Source of the DNA: an uncultured bacterium
GTDB taxonomy: Bacteria > Bacillota > Clostridia > Lachnospirales > Lachnospiraceae
Direction of reading: 5' to 3'
Length of the DNA stretch: 6,299 nucleotides
Assembly: GCA_937916345.1 (NCBI GenBank)
Contig: CALFUE010000149.1
Span: 1 to 6,299, forward strand
Part shown: positions 1-5,105 of the stretch, piece by piece
Layout: each line of letters opens with the position of its first letter
How positions within the stretch are numbered: position 1 is the first letter of the stretch
Notes under the pieces: generated by a model
What the model saw: the letters and a program-made list of their open reading frames with translations, nothing else
Told to the model about the DNA's origin: nothing
Databases searched by the model: none
Position numbers and translations under genes: made by a program

Positions 1-29
1 AAGGAAATATTAATTTTAATTTTGATTAA

Positions 30-1490
30 ATGGATGAAAATTGCATATTTGAATTTTCCAATAGTTATCCTTCATATGAAAATCAAGAATTTTATCTTAT
101 TAAAGATAATATTATATACAAATTTTCAGTGCAAAGAATTGAAAATGAATTAGAAATAAAAAATAATAATTATATAGCTAAATTTAATATAGATGAGATA
201 TCGAAAATTACTATAAATAAAATTGATAAAATAAATAAAGGATATAAGCTCCTAATTAAATTATTTCAGGAAAATAAAGTAGTAATTAAAAGAATAATAA
301 CGAATAAAGAAATTGTATTAAATATTAAAATCGATGAAAAAAATGAAAAAGATATAATATTATCATATAATTATGAATACCAAGATTATATTTTTAATGA
401 AATCAAAAAATTAAAAACTGACATAAGTAATTTAAAGCAAGAAAATAATAAATTAAGAATAGAAATTCAAGAATTAAGCAAAAAGGAACAAAATAAAAAT
501 ATAGAAGATATCCAATTATTATCAACAATTGGAGATGATTTATATTGTTCAACTTTTGACAATACATTCACAGTATTTAATTCAATTGATAATATATTAT
601 ATCTCATATATTCGAATTATAACAAATCTATTATAAGCTACGATTTAAATCAACAAAAATTAATTAATGAAATAAGGAATGCTCATAGTAAAAATATTAG
701 TAACTTAAAACACTATTTAGATAAAATTAACAAGAGAGATTTGATATTATCAGTCTCTTTTAATGATAATAATATAAAACTATGGGACCTTAAAAATTGG
801 GTCAATATTGTGAATATAATAAAAGTTAATAGCATAGGATTTTTGGCCTCGGCATGCTTAATAAATGAAAACAGCGAAATTCATATTATAACAAGTAACT
901 ATAATGAAGAAGACAATTGTGAGGCAATTAAAGTTTTTGATTTGAAAGGGAATAAAATCAAGGAAATAAATTGTTCTAATGAATCAACATTTTTCATTGA
1001 TGTTTATTATGATAGCATATCAGAAAAAAATTTCATTTTAACAGGTAACGAAAATTATGTTAAATCATATGATTATAACTCCAATAGTACTAATAAAATA
1101 TATCATAAATATTATGAAAATAATAATGGAAGTCATAAAAGTGTTATCATAAATGATAAACAAAAAATAATAAAATTAATAGAATCTTGCATTGATGGCA
1201 ATATAAGAGTATGGAATTTCCATTCGGGATTATTATTGAAAAAAATAAATGTTAATTATAATTGGCTATATGGTATATGCTTATGGAACAGCAATTATAT
1301 ATTTGTGGGATGTAATGATAAGACAATCAAGGCAATAGAAATAAATAATGGATTAATAAGCAAAAGCTTTGTTGCTCATAGTAGTAAGGTAATAACAATT
1401 AAAAAATTTATCCATCCTAAATTTGGCGAATGCTTGATTTCTCAAGGTTTCATCAATGATCAAATAAAAATATGGATAAATAAAAAATAA
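30..1490 (+). CDS. Seven-bladed WD40-repeat protein with N-terminal coiled coil, eukaryote-like
   Basis: Predicted 486-residue soluble protein. Residues about 1-115 form an unrecognised domain rich in Ile, Asn and Lys. Residues about 121-157 are a likely coiled coil (IKKLKTDISNLKQEN followed by KLRIEIQEL). The rest reads as a seven-bladed beta-propeller, with blade-ending strands at IISYDL (201-206), IKLWDL (249-254), IKVFDL (300-305), VKSYDY (344-349), IRVWNF (392-397), IKAIEI (433-438) and IKIWIN (479-484). GH-like turns appear as AH (218-219, 449-450) and SH (368-369). WD40 propellers are protein-interaction scaffolds with no catalytic role of their own, so the specific function is unknown. 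The ATG follows an in-frame TAA (27-29) directly and has no Shine-Dalgarno at usual spacing (AAGGAA at 1-6 is too far). The AT-rich codon use is unlike the genes to the right. Origin in an AT-rich protist or anaerobic fungus is an inference. The standard code gives a complete propeller without introns. Confidence 0.82.
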   Translation: MDENCIFEFSNSYPSYENQEFYLIKDNIIYKFSVQRIENELEIKNNNYIAKFNIDEISKITINKIDKINKGYKLLIKLFQENKVVIKRIITNKEIVLNIKIDEKNEKDIILSYNYEYQDYIFNEIKKLKTDISNLKQENNKLRIEIQELSKKEQNKNIEDIQLLSTIGDDLYCSTFDNTFTVFNSIDNILYLIYSNYNKSIISYDLNQQKLINEIRNAHSKNISNLKHYLDKINKRDLILSVSFNDNNIKLWDLKNWVNIVNIIKVNSIGFLASACLINENSEIHIITSNYNEEDNCEAIKVFDLKGNKIKEINCSNESTFFIDVYYDSISEKNFILTGNENYVKSYDYNSNSTNKIYHKYYENNNGSHKSVIINDKQKIIKLIESCIDGNIRVWNFHSGLLLKKINVNYNWLYGICLWNSNYIFVGCNDKTIKAIEINNGLISKSFVAHSSKVITIKKFIHPKFGECLISQGFINDQIKIWINKK

Positions 1491-1743
1491 GTATTAATAA
1501 AGCAATTTATTAATAGCCTTCATCAAAAATTTTATATTTTGCTCATTTTAGTAGTGTATATAAATACTTTTTACATAAAATAGAATGATTAATTATTAAA
1601 AGAAGAGCTAACAAATTTAATGAAAATTATTTCACATATAATAATATTTAAAATTATTTATGATCAAAGATGAATTTATATTTTTTATGAATTATAATTT
1701 TTAATAACCTTTAATAATTAGTTTGAAGCAAATATTATATTTT
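1491..1743. other. AT-rich non-coding spacer between convergent genes
   Basis: This stretch is very AT-rich (7 G/C in 1621-1680) and lies between the 3' ends of the WD40 gene and the truncated ispH. I see no gene, tRNA, strong GC-rich hairpin terminator or direct-repeat array in it. An AATAAA hexamer sits at 1496-1501, just after the WD40 stop codon. It could be a polyadenylation signal if the gene is eukaryotic, but such hexamers are expected by chance in this composition. Base composition assigns the spacer to the same source as the WD40 gene, not to the bacterial cluster. Confidence 0.7.
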
Positions 1744-1780
1744 TTATTCAACTAAATATTTAAATTTGTTTTGATTGAAA
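1744..1780. other. Composition junction between AT-rich and bacterial segments
   Basis: Bacterial-style sequence runs leftward to about 1780, and everything further left is AT-rich. On the minus strand IspH still reads plausibly through the zone (TTFNQNKFKYLVE, ending at 1747) but with AT-only-like codons such as TTT AAA TAT TTA GTT GAA, then stops at TAA (1746-1744). The exact joint is therefore ambiguous within about 35 bp. AT-rich palindromic stretches (for example AAATATTT at 1754-1761) offer short accidental matches at which two reads could be joined. I see no insertion-sequence end, target-site duplication or tRNA that would mark a natural integration. Confidence 0.6.
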
Positions 1781-2277
1781 GTCGTCTGTGAGACCACAAG
1801 AATCTGTTTATTTTTGATCGGAAAGATATCATCGATGTCAGACTCGTCGCTCACCACATCTATCCCACCCCTGACATAACCGCATATTCCCTTTACCTCC
1901 GGGTGTGTCTTCTTGCCGACGAGTATGATGTGATATCCCTTATCGGAATATTCCTCTGCAAGCCTGTGAATTTTTTTTACAAAGGGACATGTAGCATCCT
2001 CAACCGTAAACCCGTGATCCCTTAATTTTGAACAGACCTCCGGCGCGGCACCGTGGGCGCGTATCACTGCTATCCCGGGTTTCAATCCCGATAATTCAAG
2101 CCCATCGTCTATTATTTTCACACCTCTCGCGGCAAAATCCTCCAGCACAGTCTCGTTGTGAATTATCTCCCCCACAGTGTAGAAAGGTTCGCCCTTCTCG
2201 AGCATTTTTTCGCAGGTCTCCACAGCGCGGCTCACGCCAAAGCAAAAACCTGCGTTTTTCGCCTCATACACCTCCAT
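1744..2277 (-). CDS. ispH: 4-hydroxy-3-methylbut-2-enyl diphosphate reductase, 3'-truncated at junction
   Basis: IspH (LytB) is the cytosolic [4Fe-4S] enzyme that makes IPP and DMAPP from HMBPP in the last MEP-pathway step. With the start at 2277 the fragment has 177 residues. Visible are the first cluster ligand in GFCFGV (C12), the IHN motif (H40), RAHG (H75), the second ligand in ATCPFV (C97), THPEV (H125, catalytic-type E127) and the SQTTFN motif (164-168 region). Known IspH proteins run to about 280-316 residues; the third cluster cysteine and the substrate-binding SxN motif lie in the missing part, so this product would be inactive. The start at 2277 is preferred over an in-frame ATG at 2313 because GAGG lies 6 nt upstream and the protein then begins MEVYEAKNAGFCFGV, as in the family. 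It overlaps cmk by 14 nt. In many Clostridia the gene adjoins or is fused to rpsA, which would lie in the lost part. Confidence 0.9.
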   Translation of the reverse strand: MEVYEAKNAGFCFGVSRAVETCEKMLEKGEPFYTVGEIIHNETVLEDFAARGVKIIDDGLELSGLKPGIAVIRAHGAAPEVCSKLRDHGFTVEDATCPFVKKIHRLAEEYSDKGYHIILVGKKTHPEVKGICGYVRGGIDVVSDESDIDDIFPIKNKQILVVSQTTFNQNKFKYLVE

Positions 2278-2959
2278 GATAAACCTCGGAGAGCGCTTTA
2301 TTCTCTCCCACAAGCTTCAGGCATTCGGCCATGACCTCATCGACAGTCATATCTGAGGAATCGATCGCATGGGCGCCCTCCGCCACCGACAGCGGCGCGA
2401 TTTCCCTGTTCATATCCCTGTAATCGCGCTCCCTGATGTCACTTATTATCTGTGTAAGATTACTCTCGATTCCCTTTTCTTCAAGCTCCCTGTATCTCCT
2501 CATGCCCCTGGCCACTGCCGATGCGGACAGATAAATCTTTATCGTGGCATTTGGCAGCACCACGGAACCTATATCTCTCCCGTCCATGACCACATTGTAC
2601 TTTTCAGCGATATCCCGCTGTAATGCAAGCAATTTATCTCTTACACTGCCGTAGACCGCGATAACCGAAGATATCTTACCTGTCTCCTCATCCCTGAGAC
2701 TCCCTGTAATATCACATCCGTCGATATTTATTATCATGTTGCCGTCCTTATATTCAACTCTTATGTCTACCTCCCTGCAGAGCTTTGTCACGGTCTCTTC
2801 ATCTTCAGGATCAATCCCTGCTCTTATGACGGCAACCGCTATTCCGCGAAACATCGCGCCGGTATCCACATAGATAAAATCCAGCTTTTCAGCCAGAAGC
2901 TTCGCTATAGTGCTCTTTCCTGCTCCCGCAGGCCCGTCTATCGCAATACTGTATGTCAT
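2264..2959 (-). CDS. cmk: (d)CMP kinase (cytidylate kinase)
   Basis: Cytosolic nucleoside monophosphate kinase that phosphorylates CMP and dCMP to the diphosphates using ATP, recycling CMP released by RNA turnover and lipid synthesis. The 231-residue protein is full length (the family is usually about 220-230). It has a P-loop GPAGAGKST at 9-17, the CMP-side motif DTGAMFR at 32-38, DGRDIG at 126-131, and the lid/C-terminal motif RDYRDMNREIAPL at 178-190 with the conserved Asp and Arg residues. The substrate motif reads DTGAMFR where Tyr is common in place of Phe, a conservative change. The start is well supported: AAAGGAG (2964-2970) lies 4 nt upstream and the ATG overlaps the flavoprotein stop as ATGA. 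The 3' end overlaps ispH. The cmk-ispH order is common in Firmicutes. No sign of damage. Confidence 0.96.
   Translation of the reverse strand: MTYSIAIDGPAGAGKSTIAKLLAEKLDFIYVDTGAMFRGIAVAVIRAGIDPEDEETVTKLCREVDIRVEYKDGNMIINIDGCDITGSLRDEETGKISSVIAVYGSVRDKLLALQRDIAEKYNVVMDGRDIGSVVLPNATIKIYLSASAVARGMRRYRELEEKGIESNLTQIISDIRERDYRDMNREIAPLSVAEGAHAIDSSDMTVDEVMAECLKLVGENKALSEVYHGGV
2284..2287 (-). promoter_or_regulatory. Ribosome binding site of ispH
   Basis: On the minus strand GAGG lies 6 nt before the ATG at 2277, inside the 3' end of cmk. This good spacing decides the ispH start in favour of 2277; the upstream in-frame ATG at 2313 would add 12 residues with no family similarity that I recognise. 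Confidence 0.7.
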
Positions 2960-4185
2960 ATTTCTCCTTTCGCCGCGCTCATCCCGGCAAGATACCCGCT
3001 TGACCAGGCGATCTGCAGATTATAACCTCCGGTAAAGGCAGCCACATCCACAACTTCACCGGCAAAATACAGATCCCTTACGATCCTGGAGGCAAATGTC
3101 TTCGGGAAGAGCTCATTAACCGCGACCCCGCCCCTTGTGATAACAGCGTTACGGCAATCGCCTTTTCCCGTAACGGTAAGCTTCAGCTCTTTTAAGAGAT
3201 GTATCAGCTTCCTTCGCTGCTCCCTTGTCACCGAGTTGACCTTTGTCCCGGGGGCAAAGCCCCCATATTCAAGAATCTCATCGGAGAGTCTTCCGGGAAG
3301 AAACTTCGGGAAAACATTTTTAAGGAGCTGGTTTTTTCCCGCGGCAAATTCCCTCAACAGCCGTTCGTCCAGCTCCTCTGTACTCACCCTTGGCTTCAGA
3401 TCGATATAAAGGAAGCATTCACCTGTCGTAACAAAAAAGCTGGCGGACAAGATCACAGGCCCGCTGACTCCCTCTCCGGTAAACAGCATCTCGCCGAAAT
3501 CCTCATACTTTACACTGCCGTCCACACTCAATTTTATGCCAATATTTTTTAATGTCAATCCTGAAAGAGCCTTAAAGCCCTCTTCTTTTATATCAAGAGA
3601 TGTGAGAGCCGGGGTCAGAGCCTTTATCTCATGACCAAACTCTCGCGCGAATCTGTAGCCATCCCCCGTCGAACCGGTAGTGGGATAACTCATCCCTCCT
3701 GTTGCGATAATGAGCGAATCGAATGTCTCTTTTGCGCCGTTTGACAAAGTAACCTCAAACCCGCCCCCGTCATTTTTATATATTTCTTTGACCTCGCACT
3801 CAAACCGTATCTCCACGCCTCTCTCGCCGGCGTCTTTCGTCAGCGCCTTTGTCACGTCTGAAGCGTGATCACTCACCGGAAAAGCACGTCTGCCCCTCTC
3901 GACCTTTGTCTTCATGCCGAGGCTCTCAAAATAATCAATGGTATCAAAGGATGAAAATGCAGACAGAGCACTGTAAAGAAATTTGGAATTATCGACCACA
4001 TGCTCTAAAAATTCTTTTCTGTCGCAGGCATTGGTAAAATTGCACCTTCCCTTGCCCGTGATATATATCTTTTTGCCGGCCTTCCCGTTCTTCTCAAAAA
4101 CTACGACCTTTGCGCCGTATGAGGCGGCAGTGTTTGCAGCCATCAGCCCCGCCGCTCCGGCTCCGATTACAGCGACCCTTCTCAT
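2956..4185 (-). CDS. BaiN/HI0933-family NAD(P)/FAD-dependent oxidoreductase
   Basis: A 409-residue flavoprotein of the HI0933/YhiN/BaiN family (often annotated aminoacetone oxidase family FAD-binding enzyme). The N-terminal Rossmann motif is VIGAGAAGLMAA with GxGxxG at 8-13 and the ribose-binding acidic residue E31 at the end of strand 2. Family signatures follow: ITGKGRCNFTN (42-52), ATGGMSYPTTGSTGDGY (161-177), LFTGEGVSGP (234-243), and the C-terminal FAD-binding stretch FAGEVVDVAAFTGGYNLQ (374-391). The length is normal and no signal peptide or membrane segment is seen. The physiological substrate of most members is unknown; bile-acid reduction was proposed for BaiN, and I make no such claim here. 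The start follows the rpiR stop by 1 nt with no clear Shine-Dalgarno (upstream reads GTGAACTGAT), so translation probably depends on reinitiation. The 3' end overlaps cmk by 4 nt. Confidence 0.93.
   Translation of the reverse strand: MRRVAVIGAGAAGLMAANTAASYGAKVVVFEKNGKAGKKIYITGKGRCNFTNACDRKEFLEHVVDNSKFLYSALSAFSSFDTIDYFESLGMKTKVERGRRAFPVSDHASDVTKALTKDAGERGVEIRFECEVKEIYKNDGGGFEVTLSNGAKETFDSLIIATGGMSYPTTGSTGDGYRFAREFGHEIKALTPALTSLDIKEEGFKALSGLTLKNIGIKLSVDGSVKYEDFGEMLFTGEGVSGPVILSASFFVTTGECFLYIDLKPRVSTEELDERLLREFAAGKNQLLKNVFPKFLPGRLSDEILEYGGFAPGTKVNSVTREQRRKLIHLLKELKLTVTGKGDCRNAVITRGGVAVNELFPKTFASRIVRDLYFAGEVVDVAAFTGGYNLQIAWSSGYLAGMSAAKGEI
2964..2970 (-). promoter_or_regulatory. Ribosome binding site of cmk
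   Basis: AAAGGAG on the minus strand, 4 nt before the cmk ATG, inside the end of the flavoprotein gene. It is the strongest Shine-Dalgarno in the cluster and, with the ATGA stop/start overlap at 2956-2959, supports the cmk start. Confidence 0.75.
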
Positions 4186-4186
4186 A

Positions 4187-5101
4187 TCAGTTCACATCAT
4201 TGAAATGCATCCTTGCGGATTCATCCAGAAACTCGATCTCATCCCTCTCGTATACCTGATAGTCCTCCCAGATGGATTCAAGCTCAATGAGTCTGTTTGA
4301 GACCGCGTCTCCTCTCTCCATACACAGCGCCATGATGAGTGCGTTGATGACAGAGAGCGGCGCCACAAGGGAATCCGCGATGGATGCCATATCCGAATCC
4401 GCAATGAGATTGCAGGAAGAATATATGTTCATTGGCGAATGAACAGAGTCGGTCAGAGTGATTATGTGTGCATTTCTGTTGCTGGCAAACTCAAGTGCCT
4501 TTAATGTCCTGATGGAATATCTCGGGAAGCTGATGCCGATTATCACATCATCCGGCCCTATCTTTATCATCTGCTCAAATATCTCGGATGAGCTGCTGGT
4601 TGAGATCAATATACAGTCATCTACAATCATATTTAAGTAAAAGGACAAAAATGAAGCAAGGGGCGCGCAGCTCCTAATGCCGATGACATATACATGCCTG
4701 GCATTGAGAATGGTATGGACAGCCTGGTTAAAGGCCTTTTGGTCAATATGCTCCAAAGTGTGCTTGATTTTTTCCTGGTCGGCCTTTAGGACGTTCTCCA
4801 ATATATCGGACTGTGATACCCTCTCATAGGACACCTCCATGCGCTGTACGGAACTGAGTTTGTTCTTTACCATCTCCTCGAGGGCATCCTGAAACTGCGG
4901 ATAGCCCTTGTATCCGAGGGAAGACGCGAAGCGCACGACGGTGGATTCGCTTACTCCCACCACCTCGCCAAGCTTTGCGGCGGTGAGGAACACAGCTTTG
5001 TCATAATTGTCGGTAATATATATGGCCAGTCTCTTGTAACCCTTGCTCATGGAACCGTATCTGCGGTTTATCCTGTTTAAGAGTTCGTTTGTATTTGTCA
5101 T
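4187..5101 (-). CDS. MurR/RpiR-family transcriptional regulator (HTH + SIS)
   Basis: A 304-residue regulator. Residues about 1-80 form the RpiR-type helix-turn-helix domain, with the recognition region VGVSESTVVRFASSLGYKGY at 48-67. Residues about 125-265 form a SIS (sugar isomerase) domain, with the phosphosugar-binding type stretches VIGIRSCAPLA (139-149), STSSSSEIF (167-175) and IIGISFPRYS (187-196). Family members bind phosphosugars such as N-acetylmuramate 6-phosphate or glucosamine 6-phosphate and control sugar or amino-sugar genes; the ligand here cannot be read from sequence. The C-terminal tail after 265 is acidic. It sits 4 nt after the L,D-transpeptidase gene and 1 nt before the flavoprotein. 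Ribosome binding is imperfect: AGGA is only 2 nt from the ATG and GAAGG is 12 nt away, so coupling to the upstream gene is likely. The context (cell-wall enzyme upstream) makes an amino-sugar signal plausible, but that is inference. Confidence 0.93.
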   Translation of the reverse strand: MTNTNELLNRINRRYGSMSKGYKRLAIYITDNYDKAVFLTAAKLGEVVGVSESTVVRFASSLGYKGYPQFQDALEEMVKNKLSSVQRMEVSYERVSQSDILENVLKADQEKIKHTLEHIDQKAFNQAVHTILNARHVYVIGIRSCAPLASFLSFYLNMIVDDCILISTSSSSEIFEQMIKIGPDDVIIGISFPRYSIRTLKALEFASNRNAHIITLTDSVHSPMNIYSSCNLIADSDMASIADSLVAPLSVINALIMALCMERGDAVSNRLIELESIWEDYQVYERDEIEFLDESARMHFNDVN

Positions 5102-5105
5102 GATC

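Noticed and set aside
1496..1501. AATAAA as a polyadenylation signal
   Set aside because: Noted in the spacer entry, but the hexamer is expected often by chance at this AT content, so it is not called as a site.
1500..1743. Possible hairpins, attachment site or terminator in the AT-rich spacer
   Set aside because: Only short AT self-complementary stretches are seen, with no GC-rich stem, U-tract pair, tRNA end or direct repeat to support a call.
1..1745. The WD40 gene as cargo of a bacterial mobile element or defence island
   Set aside because: There is no integrase, transposase, toxin or defence gene beside it and no element boundary; composition and style point to a separate eukaryotic source.
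2278..2313. Upstream in-frame ATG of ispH at 2313
   Set aside because: It adds 12 residues before the normal MEVYEAKNAGFCFGV beginning, increases the overlap with cmk, and the ATG at 2277 has a well-spaced GAGG.
2028..2623. Plus-strand open frames at 2028-2279 and 2369-2623 opposite ispH and cmk
   Set aside because: They lie antisense to well-supported genes, have no recognisable domain, and show Pro/Arg/Ser/His-rich shadow composition.
3137..4300. Plus-strand open frames opposite the flavoprotein and the end of rpiR (3137-3409, 3199-3552, 3849-4037, 3983-4300)
   Set aside because: Antisense shadows of genes with strong family motifs; no ribosome binding or domain evidence.
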